A stretch of 64,000 nt of DNA from SZUA-430 sp964483585 (GTDB taxonomy: Bacteria; Pseudomonadota; Alphaproteobacteria; Micropepsales; Micropepsaceae). The stretch's first letter is position 1; the number at the start of each line of letters is the position of its first letter. The DNA lies in assembly GCA_964483585.1 (NCBI GenBank), contig CAZABH010000008.1, positions 1 through 64,000 on the forward strand, read 5' to 3'. The notes beneath the pieces were generated by a model. The model had not been told where the DNA came from. It did no database searches and saw only the letters and a list, made by a program, of their open reading frames with translations. This document shows, piece by piece, positions 35,064-42,972 of the stretch. The position numbers were made by a program, and so were the translations under genes.

Positions 35064-35399
35064 ATGAGACGCGCGCTTTTCCTGACTGCAATTCCGCTTG
35101 TGGTCTCGCTTTCAGCTCCGGTCTTGGCAGCGCCTGGCGACTACAACGATGACGGCACCATCAGCCGTGAGGAATTCCGCAATCAGGCGGCCAAGGCTGC
35201 CTTCGCAGCCGACAAGAACCAGAACGGTTTCATCGATGCGGATGAGTTCAAGCTGACGGACGAGCAGCGCCGGGCCATGGATGCGAATGGCGATGGAAAG
35301 GTGTCGGTCGAGGAATTCCAGGCCGGGCAGGTCGCCGGGTTCGATGCTCTCGACACGAACAAGAACGGGACGCTTGAGGCCAGCGAGAAGGGGCGCTGA
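35064..35399 (+). CDS. Secreted EF-hand calcium-binding protein
   Basis: A 111-residue protein with a signal peptide (RRALFLTAIPLVVSLSAPVLA) and four calcium-loop matches: DYNDDGTISREEF, DKNQNGFIDADEF, DANGDGKVSVEEF and DTNKNGTLEASE. The third loop fits the EF-hand pattern best. GGAG at 35054-35057 sits right against an ATG at 35058 but 6 bases from ATG 35064, so the latter is the better start. It probably acts as a periplasmic calcium buffer or sensor. DUF1489 starts 2 bases after its stop. Confidence 0.88.
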   Translation: MRRALFLTAIPLVVSLSAPVLAAPGDYNDDGTISREEFRNQAAKAAFAADKNQNGFIDADEFKLTDEQRRAMDANGDGKVSVEEFQAGQVAGFDALDTNKNGTLEASEKGR

Positions 35400-35401
35400 A
35401 C

Positions 35402-35833
35402 CTGGCGCTGCACATCATCAAGCTTTGTGTTGGTGCAGACTCGGTTGCGGATCTGCGCGCCTGGCAGCAGAGCCATCTTGCTGCCCTGCGCAAGCGCGGG
35501 CTGAAGGCGGAGCAGTTCCATACCACGCGCATGATCCCAAAGCGGCGTGATGAGGTGCTTGACGGCGGGTCGCTCTATTGGGTGATCAAGGGCTTCACCG
35601 CTGTGCGGCAGGTGCTGGCCGATATCAGGCCGTTCACCGACCATGACGGGGTGCAGCGGTGTCACCTGGTTCTCGAGCCTGAACTGATTGCGGTGACGCC
35701 GCGTCCACGACGTCCTTTCCAAGGGTGGCGCTATCTTGATCCCAAGGATGTGCCGCCGGATGTGGGCTCTACCGGCGGAGAGGAAATGCCCGAGCAGTTG
35801 AGGCGGGAGCTGGCCGAGCTGGGCTTGCTATGA
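35402..35833 (+). CDS. DUF1489 family protein, probably initiated at a CTG codon
   Basis: A protein of about 143 residues matching DUF1489: LALHIIKLCVGADSVADLRAW at the N-terminus, then PKRRDEVLDGGSLYWVIKG and GWRYLDPKDVPPD. Relatives as I recall begin M-x-LHxIKL, which aligns the initiator with CTG 35402. There is no ATG, GTG or TTG between the upstream in-frame stop (35375-35377) and this point. AAGGGG 8 bases upstream is a good ribosome site, and the EF-hand stop is just before. The next ATG (35531) would remove the conserved first third. Function unknown. Confidence 0.82.
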   Translation: MALHIIKLCVGADSVADLRAWQQSHLAALRKRGLKAEQFHTTRMIPKRRDEVLDGGSLYWVIKGFTAVRQVLADIRPFTDHDGVQRCHLVLEPELIAVTPRPRRPFQGWRYLDPKDVPPDVGSTGGEEMPEQLRRELAELGLL

Positions 35834-35999
35834 TTTCCGCTATGCGACAATTTGTTCTATTTTTGTTTTCGGCGTTTTCGGCGATATTCGGCGCTGTCAA
35901 TCCATAGCGTCGGACTCCGTCCTTCGGACAGGCAGGCAGTGATGCTGCCCCCTGAAAAAGCGCCTCCGGCATCTTGCGTCGAGGGGGCGCGGCGTAGGA

Positions 36000-38900
36000 A
36001 TGTCCCGCCCCATGACCCTGGACCATGCGCGCCACGAGATGGCGCGGCTCTATCTGGCCGATGAGGCTTCCACCGTCGAGGCGCTGCTGCCGCAGGCGCG
36101 CCTGAGCGCGCGCGAGCGTGCCGAGACCGAAGCGGTGGCGCGCGACCTCGTGCGGCGCGTGCGCGCGCAGCGCAACCGCGGGGGGCTCGATGCCTTCCTG
36201 CATCAATACGCGCTGTCGACCGAAGAGGGTGTGGTGCTCATGTGCCTCGCCGAGGCGCTGCTGCGGGTGCCCGATGCCGAAACGGCTGACCGGCTGATCC
36301 GCGACAAGATCGGCAGTGCGCACTGGGACCGGCACCTGGGCCAATCGAATTCCGTGTTCGTCAATGCCTCGACATGGGCGCTGATGCTTACCGGCCATGT
36401 GGTCAAGCTGGGCGATGGCCCGCAGGACTGGTCGGCGGTGCTGGGGCGGCTTGTCCAGCGCAGCGGCGAGCCGATCATCCGCCAGGCCATGACGACGGCT
36501 ATGCGGATCATGGGCGGGCAGTTCGTGCTGGGCCGGACGATTGCGGAGGCCCTGAAGCGCGGCAGCGATGCGGCCAAGCGCGGTTTCCGCTTCTCGTTCG
36601 ACATGCTGGGCGAGGCGGCCATGACGCGCGAGGATGCCGAGCGCTATGCCCGCGCCTATGCCGATGCGATCGGCTCCATTGCCGCGCATGAGCGCGGGCG
36701 CGGCGGGGATATCTTCACGCGCAACTCGATCTCGGTGAAGCTCTCGGCCGTGCATCCGCGGCTGGAGGCGCTCAAGATGGGGCGCGTCATGCCCGAGATC
36801 CTGCCGCGGCTCATGCCTCTCTGCCTGGCGGCGAAGGAGGCCGGCATCGGCTTCACGATCGACGCCGAGGAGGCAGACCGGCTTGAGCTGCAGCTCGACA
36901 TCTTCGAGGCCCTGGCCGGTGCGCCGGAGCTTCGCGGCTGGGAGGGTTTGGGCCTTGCGGTCCAGGCCTACCAGAAGCGCGCGCCGGCGGTGATCGATTG
37001 GCTTGCGGGTGTCGCCCAGCGCCATCAGCGCCGCTTGCCCGTGCGCCTGGTGAAGGGCGCCTATTGGGACAGCGAGATCAAGCGGGCGCAGGAGGCGGGG
37101 ATCGAGGGCTATCCCGTGTACACGCGCAAGGCGTCGACCGATGTGTCGTATCTTGCGTGCGCACGGAAGTTGCTTGCCGATCCGGCGGCGTTCTTCCCGA
37201 TGTTTGCCACCCACAACGCGCATACGCTTGCTGCAGTGCGCACGCTTGCGGGCAATCGCGGGGACTATGAATTCCAGCGCCTGCACGGCATGGGCGAGGA
37301 GCTCTATGACGAGGCGGTGGGTGCCGATCGACTGGGCGCGCAGTGCCGCATCTATGCGCCTGTCGGCGCGCATGAGGACCTGCTTGCCTATCTGGTGCGC
37401 CGCCTGCTTGAGAACGGCGCAAACACTTCTTTTGTCAATCGCCTCGCCGATGACGAGGCCCCCATTGAAGCCATCATTGCCGATCCGGTCGAGCAGGTTG
37501 AAGCCATGACACAGAAATCGCATCCGCGTATTCCCCTGCCGGTGAACCTTTTTGCAGACCGTTTGAACTCTCGTGGCGTTCTGCTCAGCGATCCGACGCG
37601 GGCCGCGCCCCTGATGAAGGCGATCGGCGAGGCCGTTGCAGCACCGCTGCATGCAACGCCGCTGATTGCGGGAGAGGTTGTTTCGGGCACGGCGCGTGCG
37701 ATGTTCGATCCTGCCCTCAGGTCGCGGCAGATCGGTTCTTGCGTCGATGGTACGCCTGAGGTCGCGGCGCGCGCGGCGCAGTCTGCGGCGGCGGCGCAGG
37801 CGGACTGGGACAGGCTTGGCGGTTCCAGGCGGGCCGAGATCCTGAACCGTGCGGCCGACCTGTTCGAGCGCGATGCCGCGACGCTGATCGGCCTGTGCGT
37901 CCGGGAGGCGGGAAAGACCGTCGCCAATGGCATTGCTGACGTGCGGGAGGCGGTCGATTTCCTGCGCTATTACGCGAACCTCGCGCGCGAGGAGTTTTCG
38001 GTGGCCAAGGTGCTGCCGGGTCCGACGGGCGAGCGCAACGAGCTGTCGCTGCATGGACGGGGCGTCTTTGCCTGCATCAGCCCCTGGAACTTCCCCGTTG
38101 CGATCTTCACGGGGCAGGTGGCCGGGGCGCTTGCTGCCGGCAATGCGGTTGTCGCCAAGCCTGCCGAGCAGACACCGCTTGCGGCATTTGTCGCAACGCG
38201 GCTGTTGCATGAGGCGGGCGTGCCCGGCGACGTGCTTCACTTCGTGCCTGGGGACGGACCTTCCGTCGGCGGGGCGCTGGTGCGCGACGCCCATGTGGCG
38301 GGCGTTGCCTTCACGGGCGGCACCGACACGGCGCGGCGGATCAACCGGATGCTGGCCGATCGCGATGGCGCCATCCCGCCCTTCATTGCCGAGACCGGTG
38401 GCCTGAACGCGATGATCGCGGATTCGACGGCTCTGCCCGAGCAGCTGGTGCGCGATGCGGTGATGTCGGCCTTCGACAGTGCTGGGCAGCGCTGCTCGGC
38501 GCTGCGGGTCCTGTTCCTGCAGGCGGACATCGCCGACAAGGTGCTCAAGCTGCTCGAGGGGGCGGTTGCGGAGCTGAAGGTTGGCGATCCGATGAAGCTC
38601 GATACCGATATCGGGCCCGTGATCGATGCCGAGGCGCTGGCGATGCTGCAGGCCCATGCGGCGCGCATGAAGGTCGAGGGAAGGCTGATCGTCGAGGCCA
38701 GCCTCGATGGGGCTGAAACGGCGGCGGGGTATTTCTTTGCGCCGCGGGCCTACGAGATCGACGGCATTGCGCGGCTTGAACGCGAGGTCTTCGGGCCAAT
38801 CCTGCATGTGGTGCGCTATCAGGCGAGCCACCTGCCGCAGGTCTGCGAGGCGATCAACCGGACGGGCTATGGCCTGACGCTTGGCGTTCATACGCGGATC

Positions 38901-39143
38901 CAGGAGACGGCCGATTTCGTGCGGGCGCGCGCGCGGGTGGGCAATCTTTACGTCAATCGCAACCAGATCGGTGCCGTGGTCGGCGTGCAGCCGTTCGGTG
39001 GCGAAGGGCTCTCGGGCACGGGGCCGAAGGCGGGTGGGCCCCATTACCTGCATCGCTTTGCCGTCGAGCGCACGGCCTGCACCAACACGACGGCGGCGGG
39101 CGGCAATGCCAGCCTCCTGTCTCTGGGTGATGCGGGGGCGTGA
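36000..39143 (+). CDS. putA: Bifunctional proline dehydrogenase / pyrroline-5-carboxylate dehydrogenase PutA
   Basis: PutA oxidises proline to glutamate in two steps: an FAD-dependent barrel (PRODH) and an NAD-dependent aldehyde dehydrogenase (P5CDH). The 1047-residue protein has the PRODH motifs SISVKLSAVHPR and RLPVRLVKGAYWDSEI, and P5CDH motifs with the general-base region around Glu798 (AETGGLNAMI) and nucleophile Cys832 (SAGQRCSALR). There is no N-terminal ribbon-helix-helix, so it is the non-regulatory, roughly 1000-residue type. Neighbours do not look related to proline. It stands between DUF1489 and mipZ. Confidence 0.95.
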   Translation: MSRPMTLDHARHEMARLYLADEASTVEALLPQARLSARERAETEAVARDLVRRVRAQRNRGGLDAFLHQYALSTEEGVVLMCLAEALLRVPDAETADRLIRDKIGSAHWDRHLGQSNSVFVNASTWALMLTGHVVKLGDGPQDWSAVLGRLVQRSGEPIIRQAMTTAMRIMGGQFVLGRTIAEALKRGSDAAKRGFRFSFDMLGEAAMTREDAERYARAYADAIGSIAAHERGRGGDIFTRNSISVKLSAVHPRLEALKMGRVMPEILPRLMPLCLAAKEAGIGFTIDAEEADRLELQLDIFEALAGAPELRGWEGLGLAVQAYQKRAPAVIDWLAGVAQRHQRRLPVRLVKGAYWDSEIKRAQEAGIEGYPVYTRKASTDVSYLACARKLLADPAAFFPMFATHNAHTLAAVRTLAGNRGDYEFQRLHGMGEELYDEAVGADRLGAQCRIYAPVGAHEDLLAYLVRRLLENGANTSFVNRLADDEAPIEAIIADPVEQVEAMTQKSHPRIPLPVNLFADRLNSRGVLLSDPTRAAPLMKAIGEAVAAPLHATPLIAGEVVSGTARAMFDPALRSRQIGSCVDGTPEVAARAAQSAAAAQADWDRLGGSRRAEILNRAADLFERDAATLIGLCVREAGKTVANGIADVREAVDFLRYYANLAREEFSVAKVLPGPTGERNELSLHGRGVFACISPWNFPVAIFTGQVAGALAAGNAVVAKPAEQTPLAAFVATRLLHEAGVPGDVLHFVPGDGPSVGGALVRDAHVAGVAFTGGTDTARRINRMLADRDGAIPPFIAETGGLNAMIADSTALPEQLVRDAVMSAFDSAGQRCSALRVLFLQADIADKVLKLLEGAVAELKVGDPMKLDTDIGPVIDAEALAMLQAHAARMKVEGRLIVEASLDGAETAAGYFFAPRAYEIDGIARLEREVFGPILHVVRYQASHLPQVCEAINRTGYGLTLGVHTRIQETADFVRARARVGNLYVNRNQIGAVVGVQPFGGEGLSGTGPKAGGPHYLHRFAVERTACTNTTAAGGNASLLSLGDAGA

Positions 39144-39227
39144 GGGCTTCGCCCGAGCATTTCCGGTTCGCCTGCGAGCGGTGCTAGCCTGCATCAAGCG
39201 GGCGAATCACTTGCGTCTTGGCGGGGC

Positions 39228-40058
39228 ATGGCGGGATTTCCTACATCGCTGATCGTGGTCGGCAACGAGAAGGGCGGATCGGGCAAGTCCACGATCTCGC
39301 TGCATCTCGTGTCGGGCCTCATGTCGGCAGGTTTGCGGGTCGGTGTCATAGATCTCGATTTCCGGCAGCAGACGCTGACCCATTTCCTCGCCAATCGTGT
39401 GCGCTGGGCCGAGATCGAGGGGCTGACGCTGCCCATGCCGCGGCTGGTCACGCCAACACCGTCCTCGGCCGAGAGCCGCGCGACGGCTGAGGCGGAGGAT
39501 GCCGAACGGTTCCGGTTGGCTGTCGAGGCGCTGCGGGATGAATGCGATGTGATCGTCGTCGACTGTCCCGGGGCGGATACGCCGCTGGGGCGAGCAGCGC
39601 ACGGGATGGCGTCGACCATCGTCACGCCGCTCAATGACAGCTTCGTCGACTTCGATGTGCTGGCCAGCGTCGACCCGATGACGTTCGAGGCCAAGGCGCC
39701 GAGCATCTATGCCGAGTTCGTCTGGGAAAGCCGCAAGCGGCAGATGGTCGAGCGGCGCCGGACGATCGACTGGCTGGTCGTGCGCAACCGCATGACGGCG
39801 CAGGAGACGCATAACCGCAAGCGGCTGACGCATGCGCTGACCAAGCTGTCGCAGCGCATCGGCTTCAGGCTGGCGCCGGGCCTGAGCGAGCGGGTGATCT
39901 ATCGCGAACTGTTCCCCAAGGGGCTGACGGTGCTCGACCTCATCGACGGCAAGTCGCGCGGGCTGACCATGGCGCAGATCGCGGCGCGGGCCGAGGTGCG
40001 CGGGCTCGTGTCGGCGCTCAGGCTGCCCCAGTTGGGCCGCGCGCTGGCGGCGGGGTGA
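39228..40058 (+). CDS. mipZ: Cell-division plane positioning ATPase MipZ
   Basis: MipZ is a ParA/MinD-type ATPase that forms a gradient from the poles and blocks FtsZ away from midcell in alphaproteobacteria lacking Min. The 276-residue protein has the deviant Walker A GNEKGGSGKST (residues 12-22), VIVVDCPGADTPLGR, and MipZ-specific TPLNDSFVDFDVLASVDP and RLAPGLSERVIYRELFPKGLT. No ParA/ParB neighbour is seen. Identification is solid because of the NDSFVDFD and SERVIYRELFPKG blocks. Confidence 0.93.
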   Translation: MAGFPTSLIVVGNEKGGSGKSTISLHLVSGLMSAGLRVGVIDLDFRQQTLTHFLANRVRWAEIEGLTLPMPRLVTPTPSSAESRATAEAEDAERFRLAVEALRDECDVIVVDCPGADTPLGRAAHGMASTIVTPLNDSFVDFDVLASVDPMTFEAKAPSIYAEFVWESRKRQMVERRRTIDWLVVRNRMTAQETHNRKRLTHALTKLSQRIGFRLAPGLSERVIYRELFPKGLTVLDLIDGKSRGLTMAQIAARAEVRGLVSALRLPQLGRALAAG

Positions 40059-40145
40059 GTGAGGCGCCCTGCGTCTATGAGCCGGCATCGTGCGGTTGGT
40101 GGGGCTGGTGACGAGCCTGAGAAGGCTGCAAGGGCCTTCCTGCCC

Positions 40146-40226
40146 AAGATGACAATTCACTTTGTTGCATGAGGGACCAGACGGTAACCTTTGCGGCGGT
40201 GCGGAAAAGTGCACTGTCACCGAAAT
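40146..40226. repeat. Palindromic repeat, copy 2 (about 81 bases, left arm decayed)
   Basis: The right arm AAGTGCACTGTCACCGAAAT (40207-40226) is identical to the core of copies 1 and 3. The left arm GATGACAATTCACTTT (40148-40163) matches the inverted core with a few substitutions. The two arms are separated by about 43 bases. It lies between mipZ and the DUF1272 gene. Confidence 0.75.
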
Positions 40227-40302
40227 CGACCGTCAGTTCTTGAAAGCAGGCGGGTTGGCTGCAGGTTATGGTCATACTTCCTTTTTGCTGGAATTCCTGC
40301 CC

Positions 40303-40518
40303 ATGCTCCTCATGAAGACGTCCTGCGAGCGCTGCCATGTTGCCCTTCCAGCCGATCGGGCCGGTGCGATGATTTGCTCCTTTGAGTGCACCTTCTGTCT
40401 TTCCTGTGGCCAGAATGCGCTGGCGCGTCAATGCCCGAACTGCAAGGGCGAGTTGCAGGTGCGCCCCACCCGGGCGACTGCGCTCCTCGACAGGTTTCCG
40501 GCGCGTGATGTGGCCTGA
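40303..40518 (+). CDS. DUF1272 family small Cys-rich protein
   Basis: A 71-residue protein with Cys pairs SCERC, ICSFEC, FCLSC and CPNC, which should bind zinc as two ribbons or a zinc-finger-like fold. The first 12 residues (MLLMKTSCERCH) and CSFECTFCLSC match DUF1272, a widespread small family of unknown role. ATG 40303 is preferred; ATG 40312 would trim three residues. It lies just after a palindromic repeat. Confidence 0.85.
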   Translation: MLLMKTSCERCHVALPADRAGAMICSFECTFCLSCGQNALARQCPNCKGELQVRPTRATALLDRFPARDVA

Positions 40519-40538
40519 TGGTCGGGTCTCGCCTTTTT

Positions 40539-40979
40539 CTAGAGGACGTGGCGGTACTGGATGAAGCCGGTTCGGCTGGCGACTTTTTCGTAAAGAGCAA
40601 TGCCGGTGGCATTGCTCTCGTGGGTCAGCCAGTAGACGCGCGAGGCGCCGCGCTGACGCGCTTCGCGATAGACCGCTTCGATCAGGGCGCGCCCGACCCC
40701 CTTGTTGCGCTGCAATTCATCGGTGAAAAGATCCTGGAGGTAGCAGTAGTCGCCCTGCGTCCAGGTGGACCGATGGTAGAGTGCGTGCACGATGCCGACG
40801 ACCTTGCCATCGATGAGTGCCGCAAGTCCGAACATTGGCTCCCGCGGATCCCTCAAACGCTCCCAGGACAGATCGGTCGTCGCGTCATCAATGGTCACGC
40901 GATAGAACGCCTGGTAACCCTTCCAGAGGCGCAGCCAGTCGGCGTGATGCTCTGCGGACAGCGGCGTGATGGCGACCAT
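40539..40979 (-). CDS. GNAT family N-acetyltransferase
   Basis: A 146-residue GNAT-fold enzyme. The acetyl-CoA loop is seen as QRNKGVGRALIEAVYREARQ (Q/R-x-x-G-x-G/A), followed by YWLTHESNATGIALYEKV. The N-terminal ITPLSAEHHADWLRLWKGYQAFY resembles GNATs that act on small amines or peptides. ATG 40977-40979 has GAGGA at a suitable distance; an ATG 5 codons upstream is the alternative. It is divergent from the next gene (40-base gap). Confidence 0.87.
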   Translation of the reverse strand: MVAITPLSAEHHADWLRLWKGYQAFYRVTIDDATTDLSWERLRDPREPMFGLAALIDGKVVGIVHALYHRSTWTQGDYCYLQDLFTDELQRNKGVGRALIEAVYREARQRGASRVYWLTHESNATGIALYEKVASRTGFIQYRHVL

Positions 40980-41019
40980 TTCCGGGTTCCTCATTTCTCA
41001 GCGACGCCGGGGATGTGAC

Positions 41020-41310
41020 ATGTCGAGAAACGTTCTCTTCTTCATCGGATCCGGCTGGTTCATCTCGGGCATCTACATTTTCGTCGAACCGCTTGCATTC
41101 TACAATGCGGTTCCTGGGCTTGCTCTGCTGGGTCCCTTCAGTGTCCATTTCGTGCGCGATGTCGGGTTGGTGTTCATCGCGAGCGGCGCCTTGACGGTTT
41201 GGGGTGCGTGGCGGCGGCAACGCGAGATTGCCGTGGTGATCGGACCGTCCTTTCTTGCGTTGGCCTGTGCGGTGAAGCCGGGCGGGGCGGAAGAGAGGGT
41301 ACGGTCTTGA
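41020..41310 (+). CDS. Small membrane protein of unknown function
   Basis: A 96-residue protein with about three helices and a conserved-looking FYNAVPGLALLGPFSVHFVRDVGLVFIASG core. The PG-x(4)-GPFxxHFVRDVG pattern occurs in a family of small hypothetical membrane proteins I recall, so it is probably a genuine conserved gene. It precedes another small membrane gene by 52 bases, suggesting an operon. Function unknown. Confidence 0.7.
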   Translation: MSRNVLFFIGSGWFISGIYIFVEPLAFYNAVPGLALLGPFSVHFVRDVGLVFIASGALTVWGAWRRQREIAVVIGPSFLALACAVKPGGAEERVRS

Positions 41311-41362
41311 CCAGTTGCGCGCATCCTTCGGCGTGGAGCTTCGTATTGCGTTGGAGGTTCAT

Positions 41363-41737
41363 ATGGGCAAGCTGACTCTCATTGCCTGGTGCGTGCTTGC
41401 GCTTGTTCATACGCCTCCGGCGGCGGTTGTCGCTTGGCCGGAACTCGTGGGGCAACTCTATGGGGAAACGATTGGGGGCACACTCCAGTTGCTGCTTGTT
41501 CATCGGGGCGTCCTGTTCCTGGCCGTGGTCATGGCGTGCATCCATGCGGCGTTCATTCCTTCGGCGCGGCGGGTGACGAGCCTTGTTGTCGGCACCAGCG
41601 TTGTCGGCTTTCTGTTTCTCTATGCGAGGGCCGGGATGCCTGCAGGCCCCCTTGAGACGATTGCGCTGTTTGATGCCATTGCCCTGGTGCCACTTGCCTG
41701 GGTGGTGATTGATGCCTGGCGCCCTCAGGCTGCATGA
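41363..41737 (+). CDS. Small membrane protein of unknown function
   Basis: A 124-residue protein with about four hydrophobic helices and little else recognisable. GGAGG 5 bases before ATG 41363 supports the start. Its end overlaps by 13 bases with the convergent DUF4345 gene. It is likely co-transcribed with the preceding small membrane gene. Confidence 0.65.
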   Translation: MGKLTLIAWCVLALVHTPPAAVVAWPELVGQLYGETIGGTLQLLLVHRGVLFLAVVMACIHAAFIPSARRVTSLVVGTSVVGFLFLYARAGMPAGPLETIALFDAIALVPLAWVVIDAWRPQAA

Positions 41738-42099
41738 AACAGCATGGCTGCGAAGACAGCCTCAAGCACGAGATAGAAAAGCGGGTAGCCCGGGATCCTG
41801 CTGTCTGCGATTGCGGATGCGATGCGCCCCGCTGCCATGCCTGCGAGGGCTGCAGCCGTGGTCAGGCAGATGCCCGTGCGCAGCGATGGATACCATAATG
41901 CGACGGTCAGTATTGCAGCCATGGCGAGACCAAAGCCACCGTAAACGGCGCGTATCTCGTTGCGACCTGCGACGGTCAGTGTGCCAATATCGAACTGGCG
42001 GGTGACAATGAGCGGTGCAAAAAGGGCGCCCAAACCCATCGCTGCGAAACCTGCTGCAGCTACAAGGACCGGGATGTCGTGAAGGTGAAGATTGATCAT
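41725..42099 (-). CDS. DUF4345 family membrane protein
   Basis: A 124-residue protein with four helices. The segment TLTVAGRNEIRAVYGGFGLAMA is the DUF4345 signature (AGRNEIRAVYGG), common in small proteobacterial membrane proteins of unknown role. ATG 42097-42099 lies 9 bases from the AraC-type ATG 42109 in the opposite direction, so AraC is the natural candidate regulator. Confidence 0.8.
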   Translation of the reverse strand: MINLHLHDIPVLVAAAGFAAMGLGALFAPLIVTRQFDIGTLTVAGRNEIRAVYGGFGLAMAAILTVALWYPSLRTGICLTTAAALAGMAAGRIASAIADSRIPGYPLFYLVLEAVFAAMLFHAA

Positions 42100-42108
42100 G
42101 GGGGCAAC

Positions 42109-42873
42109 ATGCCCGAGGGTGCGCGATCGCGCTTTCATCAGGCGCCTGCGTGCATCTCGCTGCGCGGGGCGCGTGCCTCTTATGTCGGTCCGGGCCTGGG
42201 GCTTTCGCCGCATCGCAATGCGGTTGCCGTTGTCGCCATTGGTCTTGATGCACCGTTTGAACTCGCGCTCTCGGTTGCGGGCGAGAATGGTTCCTATCGG
42301 GCGCGTGAGGCGGTGCTCATACCGCCCGGTGTTCGCCATCACCTGAAGTCGAGGGGCAGGATGGTCTTCCTCTACCTCGACCCCCTTGGCGACGACCACG
42401 CTGCGCTTCGCTTGCGAGAGCTGGATGCCGGAGTGTTCCGTCGCGCAGATGTGACCGCGTATCCGGTTGATGCACTGTGTGAGCTTCTGGGCCTGGGCCA
42501 ACGGCAGGCGCCGGACCCGCGGGTGGTTGCGCTCTTGGGCATGGTCGAGGCTGACCCAGACCGATTCAGGTCGTTTGGCGAGGTCGCGAGCGTGATCGGG
42601 TTGTCGCCTTCACGCTGCCGGGAGCTTCTGCGGCAGGCAACTGGCGTGCCCTTTCGCCGTTATCGCCTGTGGCGGCGAATGGCCCTTGTGATGCTTGGCT
42701 TGTCCCGGAAGCGTTCCCTCACGGAAGTCGCGCATGATTCCGGCTTTGCGTCGTCTGCCCATCTCAGTGCTGCTTTCAGGGGGATGTTCGGCCTATCGCC
42801 CTCGGAGCTCATGAAGTCGGGGGCGCAGATCGACTTCGACAGTGAGGCACCGACCCGTTCCAGCATGTGGTGA
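42109..42873 (+). CDS. AraC family transcriptional regulator
   Basis: A 254-residue regulator: an N-terminal cupin-like sensor domain (AREAVLIPPGVRHHLKS and FLYLDPLG) and a C-terminal double HTH (about residues 160-245) with FGEVASVIGLSPSRCRELLR and SLTEVAHDSGFASSAHLSAA then FRGMFGLSPSE. ATG 42109 is preferred; GTG 42079 would overlap the DUF4345 start. It probably controls the divergent DUF4345 gene. Its effector is unknown. A palindromic repeat lies 2 bases after its stop. Confidence 0.88.
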   Translation: MPEGARSRFHQAPACISLRGARASYVGPGLGLSPHRNAVAVVAIGLDAPFELALSVAGENGSYRAREAVLIPPGVRHHLKSRGRMVFLYLDPLGDDHAALRLRELDAGVFRRADVTAYPVDALCELLGLGQRQAPDPRVVALLGMVEADPDRFRSFGEVASVIGLSPSRCRELLRQATGVPFRRYRLWRRMALVMLGLSRKRSLTEVAHDSGFASSAHLSAAFRGMFGLSPSELMKSGAQIDFDSEAPTRSSMW

Positions 42874-42874
42874 A

Positions 42875-42964
42875 AATTACGGTGACAGTGCACTTTATTC
42901 CTGAAGGGTTTTCGCATAAATCCCTGCGAGCGCGCTGGGATAAAATGCACTGTCACCGTAATTA
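42875..42964. repeat. Palindromic repeat, copy 3 (about 90 bases, nested hairpins)
   Basis: Arms ATTACGGTGACAGTGCAC (from 42876) and the inverted GTGCACTGTCACCGTAAT-like end (42943-42962) enclose a second hairpin, ATCCC-T-GCG-AGCG-CGC-T-GGGAT at 42920-42941. It separates the AraC gene from the convergent P-type ATPase and could terminate both. It is the longest and best preserved of the three copies. Confidence 0.85.
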
Positions 42965-42972
42965 GGGTTTCG

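Noticed and set aside
35769..39197. A very long open frame of more than 1100 codons on the strand opposite putA
   Set aside because: It is the antisense shadow of a clear PutA coding frame in GC-rich DNA; it is rich in Arg, His and Pro and has no recognisable domain.
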